Source: a virus. From it: DNA of 30,116 bases. The stretch is taken from positions 1-30,116 of IMG/VR virus record IMGVR_UViG_3300009164_000240, one strand, 5' to 3'. The notes beneath the pieces were generated by a model, which saw only the letters and a list, made by a program, of their open reading frames with translations, did not search any database and was not told the origin of the DNA. Shown here piece after piece: positions 14,888-23,031 of the stretch; position 1 is the stretch's first letter, and every line of letters begins with the position of its first letter. The translations under genes were made by a program, and so were the position numbers.

Positions 14888-17800
14888 ATGGCAGAAGTAA
14901 CCGGTGATTTTGGCGGACAGCCAATACAATTAAACAACGCAGCTACTGAAGCAACGTTGAAGCAACTTCTTGCGGCAATGCTGGCCAGTGTGGCGCAGCA
15001 GGGTAAGAATACCAAAAAAGATATTAAAATACAGCAAGACCTAGAAGCAGAATTACGAAAGATAGCCAAAGGCGCACAGGATTTTAAGAAAGCACAAGCC
15101 GATGCCGCTGCTGCTACTAAAGATAATACTAAGAAAATAGATGATGCTGCTGAAGCCACGAAGAAAAATACCAAAGCAACAGCAGATGCAAAGAAAGCAC
15201 AAGAAGAATACAAAAAGAAACTAGAAGAAAACATTGCAATGATCGGAGCATTAAGCTCTGCCATTGAAAACGGTGTTGGACAAATTAACAAAATAACTAG
15301 TAGCTTTACCAACATGGGTAGCAGTGTTACGGCAGCAGCAGCGTCGTTAAGCGCAATACCAGTAGTTGGTAATATGCTTGCCGGAGTGTTTGGTACAGTT
15401 GCCGGAGCAGCTGAAAAGAGTTACAAAGCCTTTCAGCAATCTGCTAGTGTTGGTGCAAACTTTGGCGGTAGTATTAATGACATGATTCGTGCATCTAGTG
15501 ATGCAGGATTAACCTTTGATCAGTTTAGTGGAGTTGTTGCAAAGAACGGTGAAGCATTAGCTTTACTAGGTGGAAGCACTAGAGATGGCGCAAAACGACT
15601 AGCAGAACTAGGTAAAGAAATTAAAAAGTCTCCATTAATGGGAGAACTTGCAGGACTTGGCTACAGCACAGAAGAAGTTAATTCTGGTATGGCCAAATAC
15701 TCAAGTATGTTGGCCAAGACAGGTCAGTTGGAAGGAAAAACAAATGCACAATTAGTTGCTGGCAGTGCAGAATATCTTAAGAATTTAGATCAACTATCTC
15801 GACTAACTGGACAGAGCAAAGATGCATTACAAGCCCAACAAGATGCGCTAATGGCCGATGCTCAGTTTCGTTCAAGATTGCAAGGCATGGACGAAGCCGG
15901 ACAAGCACGATTGAATAAATTAATGTTGAGTTTGCCTGCTAGTCTACAAAAAGGTGCTAAGGAATTTATAGCCTTCGGTGGTGCCACTACTGATGCTGGT
16001 AGAGAATTTGCAACATTCATGCAGAAAGGTGCAGGAGCATCTAATGCAGCATTTAGAGAAATTGAACAAAGTGGTACGTTGTCACAGAAAGGTGCCGATG
16101 CTGTATACAGTGCTATTAAAGAAGATGCCGATGCACTTAAGAAAAGCGGTACCGGTAAATTAATTGCCAACGTTGGTAATGGTGCGCAACAGGCCATTGC
16201 ATTAGATGCAATGAATCTTTCCGCAAGAAAAACTACAACATCACAAATACAAAAGCAACAAGAAGAAGAATTAGCAGCACAAAAAGAAAGAACTAAGAAA
16301 GCTCAGGAAGGAATGAATCCTGAGGCAATGATGAAATTCCAACAGTTGATTGCTGAAACAAGTAATCGATTTACAGAGATGGTTGGTAATCATTTACCTC
16401 AACTACAAAGTATGTTTACAAAGCTAGCAGGCTTTGTCGAGTCGTATGTACTACCAGCATTTTCTTTAATTGCAAAACACATTGAAATTGTTGTTGCTGG
16501 TATGATTGCACTAAAAGTAGCACAGCTGGCTTATAAAGCTGCAATGTTTGTTGAGAAGATGAAAGAAGGTAAACGTCCAGCAGGTACCTCGGCTGATCCA
16601 ATTCATACTACCGATGGTGGCAAAGGTGGTGGACTTGACGGCGGTAATGGTAAGGGCGGTAAGAAAGGTGGCAAAGCAGGTGGAATGAAAGGTGCAGGCG
16701 GCCTCGTAAAAGGGGTAGCAGTGCTTGGTGCAGTAACAGCACTAGTTGGTTTGTATGATGATATCAAAGATGTTAATAAAGAAGTTGATTCTGGAGATAT
16801 CACCGAACGTGAAGGAACTGTAAAGAAAGGTGAAGCTGTTGGTACCGCTGCAGGTACCGCAGGGGGAGCATGGGCCGGAGCAGCCGCAGGAGCAGCTATT
16901 GGTTCAGTAGTACCTATTGTTGGTACAGTTGTAGGCGGCTTAATTGGCGGAGCCATTGGTGGTTGGTTGGGTGGAAAAGGTGGTGCAATGATTGGTAGTA
17001 GTGTAACAGAAGCTGTTACAGAATTATCAATGGACGATCTCAAGAAAGATAAAAATCTTTATAAACAATATCTAGACAAGTATAATGAATCGCTAAACCG
17101 CAATTTAAAATTAGGTAAATCCAAAGAAGAAGCAGATAAACTTGCAATAGCAGAAGCCAATAAAGCCCTCAATGTTAAGAAAGAAGAAATAAAAGTCACC
17201 AAAGCCAAAATTGAAGCAGATGCAAAAGCAGCAGATGCAGCAAAAACAGCAGCAGCAACACCAGCCGAACCTGCGCCAGAATTAGATTTTGGTGATCCAC
17301 AAAAACTATTTGATTCATTTAAGAAGCGCCAAGATGCACTATCCGGACAACCGCAAGTTGCACCTCCTGCCGGCAACGTTCCTGCTCCGGCAGCAGTAGT
17401 ACCACCGGGCGGCGCTGTTGCTACTCCTCCACCACTTAAGCAAGATCAAACTAAAAATATGGAGTTGATTAAAGCAGCTCTACAAAAACAAGGAATAACA
17501 GATCCTAAGTACATTGCAGCAACACTTGGCAATGTTATGAAAGAGACTGGCGGTCAAAGTAAGTCGGAAAATTTAGATTACTCTAAAACTAGTAATGATA
17601 GAATTAAATCAGTATTTGGTTCTAGAGCAGCAGGCAAGACTGATCAAGAATTAAATCAAATAAAATCAGACCCTAAACAAATGGGTGAGATGATGTATGG
17701 CGCAAGTACTAAAATGGGCCAACAGATGGGCAACACTGAACCGGGCGACGGTTGGAAATATCGAGGTCGTGGCTTTATTCAACTTACTGGTAAAAGCAAT

Positions 17801-19462
17801 TATGCACAGGCATCTAAGGCAATTTATGGTGACGACAGGTTAGTTCAAAACCCAGACTTGGTAAATGACCCAGCAGTAGCAGCTGAAGTTAGTGCTTGGT
17901 ACATGAAGAAAGGCAAGTCAGCAATGGCTGCTAAAATGGGCATAGACGAAAAGAATATGTCTCAAGGTGATGCTAACTTATTAGCAACTAGTCAAATTGC
18001 AGGTGGTGATGTCCGCAAAAAAGGTAGTTACCTAGCCGGCGAAGTAATGAATAAAGTTACTGCATATTCTGGACAAATGGCTGGTATTGCCGGAACAGCC
18101 CCAAGTGCAGAAGCAGCAACAGCGTTAGCAGCTAATAAAAAATTACCAGCAGCAGCACCGGTTGTTGCGGCAGCAGCACCGGTCGTTGCAGCAGCACCTC
18201 CAACAGATAAAAAATTACCAGCAGCAGCACCGGTTGTTGCGGCAGCACTGCCGACAGATAAAAATAAGACAGATGCAGCTAACCCAATGGCTAAAGATCC
18301 ATCACAACAAGTAGCCACAGCACAACCAACAGATAAGAATAAGAAAGATACTGCACTAGCACAGCCAGTTGGACAGCAGACTGCTCCCGGTAATAATAAC
18401 TATGATTTTGGAATGTCAGTTGCAATTGCCGGACAAACATTCCAGGCAGCGGTATTAAAAAGTGCTCAACTAATTGATACTACTTTTGGAAAATTTAGTG
18501 CTTCTTTTGATAAAACAAAATCAGTATCGCCTAATGAAACAAATGCAAAAGTAGCAAATGAGAATTTGCAGAAAAGTATTGATAGTACTTTTGGAAAATT
18601 TAGTACTGATGTTACATCAATGTCAACTGATGCAACAATGGCCAATGCCGCAAATCAAAACTTACAGAAAAGTATTGATAGTACTTTTGGAAATTTTAGT
18701 ACTGATTTTGCAAAGATGTCATCAACTTCAACAATGGCCAATGCGGCAAATGAAAATTTACAGAAGAGTATTGATGCCACTCTTGGAAATTTTAGCACTG
18801 ATTTTGCAACTATATCATCTGATAAAACACCGGCCGACACGGGACCTAGTAATCTACAAAAAATTATAGATAGTATTGTTGGAAATTTTAGTTCGTTGTT
18901 TGATAACACAAAAGTAGAATCACCTGATATAAATCTAGCAAATGAAAATTTACAGAAAAGTATGGATACTGCTTTTGGAAATTTTAGTTCGTTGTTTGAT
19001 AACACAAAAGTAGAACAGCCTGACACAACAGCATTATCAGATAATACAAAAGAATTATTAACAAGTGCTCAGATGATTGATACTACTTTTGGAAAAGTTG
19101 GATCACTATTTGAAAAAACACAATTATCTTCACCGGACGCATCAACTGCAACCGCAACAGTTTCAGCAGATACAACAAAAGCATTAATAGAAAAAATGTT
19201 TGCAGACAGCCAAACACAATTAGCCCAACTACAAACAATAAAAGACTCAAAAGCAAGTGATACTGAAACTAAACCTGGACCAGGAACAGGAGCTCCGGGT
19301 GCCGGTGGAGTTTCAACTCTTAATGAAGTGGTAGCTAGTTTAGAAATGTTAAATAAACAGATAGGACAATTAATTGGTATAAGTAGAACTACCGCCGATT
19401 TAAATGAAAGTCAGCTACGTGTACAAAAGAACATGGGTGGTGACATGTTCTTATCAGCTTAA
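14888..19462 (+). CDS. Tape-measure-like tail protein with embedded GH19 muralytic domain
   Basis: This is a 1524-residue protein and the largest gene in the window. The N-terminal ~140 residues are coiled-coil-like (Lys/Ala/Asp-rich). Residues ~150-500 are helical, with SLSAIPVVGNMLAGVFGTVA and long Gln/Ala segments typical of tape measure proteins. Two hydrophobic Gly/Ala segments follow (about 605-625 and 650-705, with VVPIVGTVVGGLIGGAIGGW). Residues ~857-1055 are a GH19 chitinase/endolysin-type domain: NVMKETGGQ (candidate catalytic E886), SENLDYS, then GWKYRGRGFIQLTGKSNYAQ. Ala/Pro linkers and a 32-residue tandem repeat (about 1195-1400) come next, and a short helical C-terminus. The ribosome-binding site is a GGGG run 9 bases upstream. 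Its role as tape measure is inferred from length, composition and the divergent gp26/gp51 partner; it is 2.6 times the length of T4 gp29. Confidence 0.7.
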   Translation: MAEVTGDFGGQPIQLNNAATEATLKQLLAAMLASVAQQGKNTKKDIKIQQDLEAELRKIAKGAQDFKKAQADAAAATKDNTKKIDDAAEATKKNTKATADAKKAQEEYKKKLEENIAMIGALSSAIENGVGQINKITSSFTNMGSSVTAAAASLSAIPVVGNMLAGVFGTVAGAAEKSYKAFQQSASVGANFGGSINDMIRASSDAGLTFDQFSGVVAKNGEALALLGGSTRDGAKRLAELGKEIKKSPLMGELAGLGYSTEEVNSGMAKYSSMLAKTGQLEGKTNAQLVAGSAEYLKNLDQLSRLTGQSKDALQAQQDALMADAQFRSRLQGMDEAGQARLNKLMLSLPASLQKGAKEFIAFGGATTDAGREFATFMQKGAGASNAAFREIEQSGTLSQKGADAVYSAIKEDADALKKSGTGKLIANVGNGAQQAIALDAMNLSARKTTTSQIQKQQEEELAAQKERTKKAQEGMNPEAMMKFQQLIAETSNRFTEMVGNHLPQLQSMFTKLAGFVESYVLPAFSLIAKHIEIVVAGMIALKVAQLAYKAAMFVEKMKEGKRPAGTSADPIHTTDGGKGGGLDGGNGKGGKKGGKAGGMKGAGGLVKGVAVLGAVTALVGLYDDIKDVNKEVDSGDITEREGTVKKGEAVGTAAGTAGGAWAGAAAGAAIGSVVPIVGTVVGGLIGGAIGGWLGGKGGAMIGSSVTEAVTELSMDDLKKDKNLYKQYLDKYNESLNRNLKLGKSKEEADKLAIAEANKALNVKKEEIKVTKAKIEADAKAADAAKTAAATPAEPAPELDFGDPQKLFDSFKKRQDALSGQPQVAPPAGNVPAPAAVVPPGGAVATPPPLKQDQTKNMELIKAALQKQGITDPKYIAATLGNVMKETGGQSKSENLDYSKTSNDRIKSVFGSRAAGKTDQELNQIKSDPKQMGEMMYGASTKMGQQMGNTEPGDGWKYRGRGFIQLTGKSNYAQASKAIYGDDRLVQNPDLVNDPAVAAEVSAWYMKKGKSAMAAKMGIDEKNMSQGDANLLATSQIAGGDVRKKGSYLAGEVMNKVTAYSGQMAGIAGTAPSAEAATALAANKKLPAAAPVVAAAAPVVAAAPPTDKKLPAAAPVVAAALPTDKNKTDAANPMAKDPSQQVATAQPTDKNKKDTALAQPVGQQTAPGNNNYDFGMSVAIAGQTFQAAVLKSAQLIDTTFGKFSASFDKTKSVSPNETNAKVANENLQKSIDSTFGKFSTDVTSMSTDATMANAANQNLQKSIDSTFGNFSTDFAKMSSTSTMANAANENLQKSIDATLGNFSTDFATISSDKTPADTGPSNLQKIIDSIVGNFSSLFDNTKVESPDINLANENLQKSMDTAFGNFSSLFDNTKVEQPDTTALSDNTKELLTSAQMIDTTFGKVGSLFEKTQLSSPDASTATATVSADTTKALIEKMFADSQTQLAQLQTIKDSKASDTETKPGPGTGAPGAGGVSTLNEVVASLEMLNKQIGQLIGISRTTADLNESQLRVQKNMGGDMFLSA
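18135..18247 (+). repeat. 41-bp perfect direct repeat in the tape measure gene linker
   Basis: The 41-bp sequence at 18135-18175 is repeated exactly at 18207-18247 (72-bp offset). It encodes the KKLPAAAPVVAAA-type linker directly after the GH19 domain. Confidence 0.9.
18470..19110 (+). repeat. Tandem repeat of exact 96-bp period in the tape measure gene
   Basis: Units anchored on the codons for S-I-D-S-T-F-G-N-F-S begin at 18575, 18671, 18767, 18863 and 18959, each exactly 96 bp (32 residues) apart. Degenerate edge copies sit at 18470 (105 bp before) and 19073 (114 bp after). Core protein units read NLQKSIDSTFGNFSTDF. DNA identity between neighbours is high but not complete. Confidence 0.92.
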
Positions 19463-19473
19463 CGGAATAACGC

Positions 19474-21174
19474 ATGTCTTGGAAAAAATATTTTACACCA
19501 GTAAACGTCGATAACCAAAGGGGCAACATAAGCCCAATTGGCAGTGGCGGCCGCCCCGGCCCTGCTAGATCAAACTATTCTAGCTTTTTACCCGATGTAT
19601 ATGCCGGAGCACCGAATCGTGTTGACAAATATATGCAATACGACACTATGGATATGGACAGTGAGGTTAATGCTGCTCTAGACATTCTTGCAGAATTCTG
19701 TACACAAAAAGACAAAGAAAACTCAACAGCCTTTCATATTTTCTTTAGAGGACAACCAACTTCAACTGAAGTTAAATTAATCAAAGAAAGTCTTCAAAAG
19801 TGGAGTAAACAACAAAAATTTGAAACTAGGATTTTCCGTATTGTACGCAATGCATTCAAATACGGAGACTGTTTCTTTATTCGTGATCCACAGACTCTAA
19901 AATGGTTATTTGTTGATGCAGCTAAAGTTAGCAAAATTATTGTTAATGAAAGTGAAGGTAAAGTTCCCGAACAATATGTAGTTAGAGATATAAACTTTAA
20001 TTTCAAAGAGTTAATCGCAGTAACGCCACACGGTACTACCAATACAGCACCCAGTGGTACTAGTTCTTACACTAGTGGAGGAGGAGGCGGTAGAGGTATG
20101 GTAGGTTCGGCAGCACAGCCTCCAGGCACTCGTTTTAGTAATCAAACTAACGAAGTTACAGTTGATGCTAAAAATGTTGTACATATTAGTCTAAGCGAAG
20201 GGTTAGATAACAATTATCCGTTTGGTAATTCGTTATTAGAATCAGTATTCAAAGTCTACAAGCAGAAAGAATTGCTTGAAGATGCTATTATTATCTATCG
20301 TATACAACGTGCTCCGGAACGTAGAATCTTCTATATTGACGTAGGTAATATGCCAGCACACATGGCTATGAGTTTTGTAGAACGTGTTAAAAATGAAATA
20401 CATCAACGCAGAATTCCTAGTTCAACAGGTGGTGGCACTAATATGGTTGATGCTAGCTACAACCCACTGTCAGCATCGGAAGATTACTTTTTCCCGCAAA
20501 CAGCAGAAGGCCGTGGATCAAAAGTTGATACATTACCGGGCGGCACTAATCTAGGTGAAATTACAGACTTACGTTATTTTACCAATAAGTTATTCCGTGC
20601 GTTACGCATCCCTAGTAGCTACTTGCCAACGTCAGTTGATGATGCAAGTAACACAGTAGCTGACGGAAAAGTTGGAACAGCTTATATTCAAGAGCTACGT
20701 TTTAACAAATACTGCGAACGTTTACAATCAATGGTTGTAGAAACATTCGACGAAGAATTTAAATATTGGTTAGTAAACAATGGTATTAACATTGATAACA
20801 GCATATTTGAATTAAAGTTTAATCCACCACAGAATTTTGCGGCTTATCGTCAAAGCGAGTTAGATACTACTCGTGCAGCTACGTTTGCTACTTTACAAGA
20901 AATACCGCATTTAAGTAAACGATTTGCATTAAAACGATACTTAGGATTAACCGAAGAAGAGATTAAAGAAAACGAAAAATTATGGCGTGAAGAAAACGGC
21001 AAAAATCTTAAACCTACAATAGATGCTAGTGGGCAAATGAGAAGTGTTGGTATTACGCCCGGTGGAATGGAAGCTGAAGTAGGCGGTCAAGATGCCGAAG
21101 CAGACATGGAAGCACCCCCAGAAACAGGGGAGCAGCCAGCTGAAGCAGCGACCCCAGATCAAGTAGTACAGTAA
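19474..21174 (+). CDS. 20: Portal vertex protein gp20
   Basis: This is the dodecameric portal through which DNA is packaged and leaves the head. The 566-residue protein shows the gp20 family pattern: YMQYDTMDMDSEVNAALDIL near residue 55, then FKYGDCFFIRDPQ, HISLSEGLDNNYPFGNSLLE, IYRIQRAPERRIFYIDVGNM, and GRGSKVDTLPGGTNLGEITD followed by YFTNKLFRALRIPSSYL. The length is near T4 gp20 (524). The C-terminal ~40 residues are an acidic Glu/Ala/Pro tail. It follows the tape measure gene by 11 bases with a weak GGAA site, so the two are cotranscribed. Confidence 0.95.
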   Translation: MSWKKYFTPVNVDNQRGNISPIGSGGRPGPARSNYSSFLPDVYAGAPNRVDKYMQYDTMDMDSEVNAALDILAEFCTQKDKENSTAFHIFFRGQPTSTEVKLIKESLQKWSKQQKFETRIFRIVRNAFKYGDCFFIRDPQTLKWLFVDAAKVSKIIVNESEGKVPEQYVVRDINFNFKELIAVTPHGTTNTAPSGTSSYTSGGGGGRGMVGSAAQPPGTRFSNQTNEVTVDAKNVVHISLSEGLDNNYPFGNSLLESVFKVYKQKELLEDAIIIYRIQRAPERRIFYIDVGNMPAHMAMSFVERVKNEIHQRRIPSSTGGGTNMVDASYNPLSASEDYFFPQTAEGRGSKVDTLPGGTNLGEITDLRYFTNKLFRALRIPSSYLPTSVDDASNTVADGKVGTAYIQELRFNKYCERLQSMVVETFDEEFKYWLVNNGINIDNSIFELKFNPPQNFAAYRQSELDTTRAATFATLQEIPHLSKRFALKRYLGLTEEEIKENEKLWREENGKNLKPTIDASGQMRSVGITPGGMEAEVGGQDAEADMEAPPETGEQPAEAATPDQVVQ

Positions 21175-21180
21175 TAAATA
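21173..21180 (+). promoter_or_regulatory. Late-promoter-like box AATAAATA directly before a start codon
   Basis: AATAAATAC overlaps the portal stop codon and ends only four bases before the ATG at 21185. If used as a late promoter, transcription would start at or just inside the start codon, giving a leaderless or nearly leaderless message. Confidence 0.35.
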
Positions 21181-21184
21181 CATT

Positions 21185-21436
21185 ATGCTTCTACTAGAGT
21201 TCCTTTATTTTAATGATAACAACAACGACTTTGCAGTTGATCGTCGCTACGACAACGCCAATGATAGATCTGTGGTTAAGAAAAGCGACACCAGAAAAAT
21301 TCGCTTGACTTTAAGACAACTAAATCAATTGAGAATGCAAAGCGAAGCACATGAATATGAGCAAGAAAGTGAGCTAGGCTTTGTAGGACAAATGTACGGG
21401 GCCCAAGCAAGTGCAGAAGAACAACCAGCAGCATAA
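21185..21436 (+). CDS. Small conserved protein between portal and core genes
   Basis: This is an 83-residue protein in the position where T4-like phages keep small prohead-core genes. The N-terminus is hydrophobic (MLLLEFLYFNDNNND) and the C-terminal half is helical: RKIRLTLRQLNQLRMQSEAH, then ESELGFVGQMYG. This segment recurs in small genes next to gp20 in environmental T4-like phages, from my recollection. There is no clear ribosome-binding site. The end overlaps the next frame by 26 bases. A role in head assembly is inferred from position only. Confidence 0.65.
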   Translation: MLLLEFLYFNDNNNDFAVDRRYDNANDRSVVKKSDTRKIRLTLRQLNQLRMQSEAHEYEQESELGFVGQMYGAQASAEEQPAA

Positions 21437-22055
21437 TCCAGCATTTGTGTTGGGGAATGGTACTAGTAGAGCTAATTTAAACCATCAGCTATTGTTAGAC
21501 AAAGGCATTGTTTATGCCTGTAATGCAATGTATCGAGAGTTTGAACCGCATTATTTAATAGCTGTAGATGTTAAAATGGTTAATGAAATCATAGCTAGCG
21601 GCTATCATAAAACACATGCGGTATGGACAAACCCTAATAAAGGGGTTTCTACAAAACACCATATAAACATTTTTAATCCACATAAAGGTTGGAGCTCGGG
21701 TCCAACAGCACTGAACTTTTCAGCATCTCATAGCCACAAATTAATATACATATTTGGTTTTGACTATCAAGGTGTAAATGGAAAATTTAACAATGTATAT
21801 GCAGATACATTTAACTACAAGAAAAGCACAGATTCTGCAACATTTCACGGTAACTGGCTAAGTCAAACAGAAAAAACAATTCGAGATTTTAGGCATACTA
21901 ATTTTGTTAGAGTTATTAATTCTGGAGATTTTATACCAGATCAATTACATCAACAGCATTTACCTAATCTACGACACATGACTTATGAAGAATTTGGAAA
22001 AATATATCCGGAATGTATTTACAATGCCGAAACTCTTCAAAAAAGTACCATTTAA
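21411..22055 (+). CDS. Rossmann-like protein, DUF115/glycosyltransferase-like, unknown role
   Basis: This is a 214-residue protein starting at GTG 21411 inside the end of the previous gene. The N-terminal motif PAFVLGNGTSRANLN, followed by IVYACNAMYREFEPHYLIAV, is a nucleotide-binding-like loop and strand pattern. It resembles DUF115/flagellin-modification and related sugar-modifying proteins (a 'GNGPS...CNALYR...PDYLVAVD' pattern). Later segments are WSSGPTALNFSASHSHKLIY and IFGFDYQGVNGKFNNVYADT. It lies between head genes, which is odd for an enzyme. It may modify a virion or host glycan, or it may have been recruited to a structural role. The family call is tentative. Confidence 0.6.
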   Translation: MQKNNQQHNPAFVLGNGTSRANLNHQLLLDKGIVYACNAMYREFEPHYLIAVDVKMVNEIIASGYHKTHAVWTNPNKGVSTKHHINIFNPHKGWSSGPTALNFSASHSHKLIYIFGFDYQGVNGKFNNVYADTFNYKKSTDSATFHGNWLSQTEKTIRDFRHTNFVRVINSGDFIPDQLHQQHLPNLRHMTYEEFGKIYPECIYNAETLQKSTI

Positions 22056-22075
22056 CCATAGATTGTAATCATAGT

Positions 22076-22083
22076 GTTAAATA
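22076..22083 (+). promoter_or_regulatory. Late-promoter-like box GTTAAATA before the core operon
   Basis: GTTAAATA lies 37 bases upstream of the acidic core protein gene, in a 64-bp gap that also holds an AAGGAG ribosome-binding site. It differs from TATAAATA at two positions. A separate promoter here would raise output of core, protease, scaffold and capsid. Confidence 0.4.
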
Positions 22084-22119
22084 AAGACACAGCCTAACCA
22101 TCTTGAAGGAGATTATAGC

Positions 22120-23019
22120 ATGGCAGACAAATCATTATTAGAACAAATGCTTGAACGTTTAGTAAACGACGATCAAGCTAAAGCAGAAGAATTATTCCAC
22201 GAGTACGTAGTAGCAAAGTCACGTGAAATCTATGAAAATCTTATCGAAGCCGAAATGACCGGCGATGAAGATGATACAGGTGAAGCAGACGATACAGACG
22301 TTGATGAGAATTTTGAAAATGCTGCATTTGAAGGCGACGACGAAGACACTGACGACTTTGGTGGTCCAAGCGGTGACATGGGCGACGATCTAGAAGGCGA
22401 GTTAGACGGCGAAGGCGACCTAGGCGATAAAGAGCCAGGCGAATTATTTCAAGACCTAAGTGCTATTGTAGATGAACTACAAGCTAAGTTTGATGCACAA
22501 GGCATGGGCGGCGATCACAGCGAGCCTGATATGGACAATATGGGTGGACCAAGTGACCACGATGCAGACAATGAAAATTTTGACTTAGCAACAGTACGTG
22601 AGTATGTTGACAAAGTTCCAGGTGGCCACGGTGCTGAGAAGAAAGGACAAGCTGAAGGTCAATTCAGCGGTACAGGTTCACTAAGCGACAAGCCAAGTGT
22701 AAACACTAAGCCAATCGTTGCAGGTAAAAACGACATGGGCGGCACAGCAGGTAATATTGCTCAGAGCAAAGAAGAAGCTGCAAAGTTTGCCGGTGCAGGT
22801 GGCGGACAACTAAGCGGTTCTAGCTTATTCAAAGGCACACCAAAAGAAAATAACGCAGGTAATATCAATGTTCCAGGCGGCAAGGCAGGTTCAGCTTTCT
22901 CTAAGAAAGAACCAGGTCACGGCGCTGAGAAAAAAGGTCAAGGTGAAGGTCAGTTCAGCGGTAAAGGCGGATCTGCAGGCAGCACCGAGACTACAAGTCT
23001 TTTCCGTGGTCGTAGATAA
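22120..23019 (+). CDS. Acidic prohead core protein, gp67-like
   Basis: This is a 299-residue protein. The N-terminal ~45 residues match the T4 gp67 type (LERLVNDDQAKAEELFHEYV, then AKSREIYENLIEAEM), followed by a strongly acidic stretch (GDEDDTGEADDTDVDENFEN and on). T4 gp67 is only 80 residues. Here a long Gly/Asp-rich and then Lys/Gly-rich part is added, with two copies of GHGAEKKGQxEGQFSG (residues ~169-186 and ~266-283). The end is basic (SLFRGRR). A strong AAGGAG site precedes the ATG. Its place directly before the protease, scaffold and capsid genes supports a prohead core role. Confidence 0.75.
   Translation: MADKSLLEQMLERLVNDDQAKAEELFHEYVVAKSREIYENLIEAEMTGDEDDTGEADDTDVDENFENAAFEGDDEDTDDFGGPSGDMGDDLEGELDGEGDLGDKEPGELFQDLSAIVDELQAKFDAQGMGGDHSEPDMDNMGGPSDHDADNENFDLATVREYVDKVPGGHGAEKKGQAEGQFSGTGSLSDKPSVNTKPIVAGKNDMGGTAGNIAQSKEEAAKFAGAGGGQLSGSSLFKGTPKENNAGNINVPGGKAGSAFSKKEPGHGAEKKGQGEGQFSGKGGSAGSTETTSLFRGRR
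22624..22968 (+). repeat. Two dispersed copies of an 18-codon segment in the core gene
   Basis: The segment 22624-22677 is repeated at 22915-22968. The proteins match at 16 of 18 positions (GHGAEKKGQxEGQFSGxG), but the DNA differs mostly at third positions. The copies are therefore old and kept by selection rather than by recent duplication. Confidence 0.8.
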
Positions 23020-23031
23020 TAGGACGCAGAG

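Noticed and set aside
18028-19026. Minus-strand frames opposite the repeats of the tape measure gene
   Set aside because: They are antisense shadows of the Ala/Pro linker and the 96-bp repeats and have no start signals.
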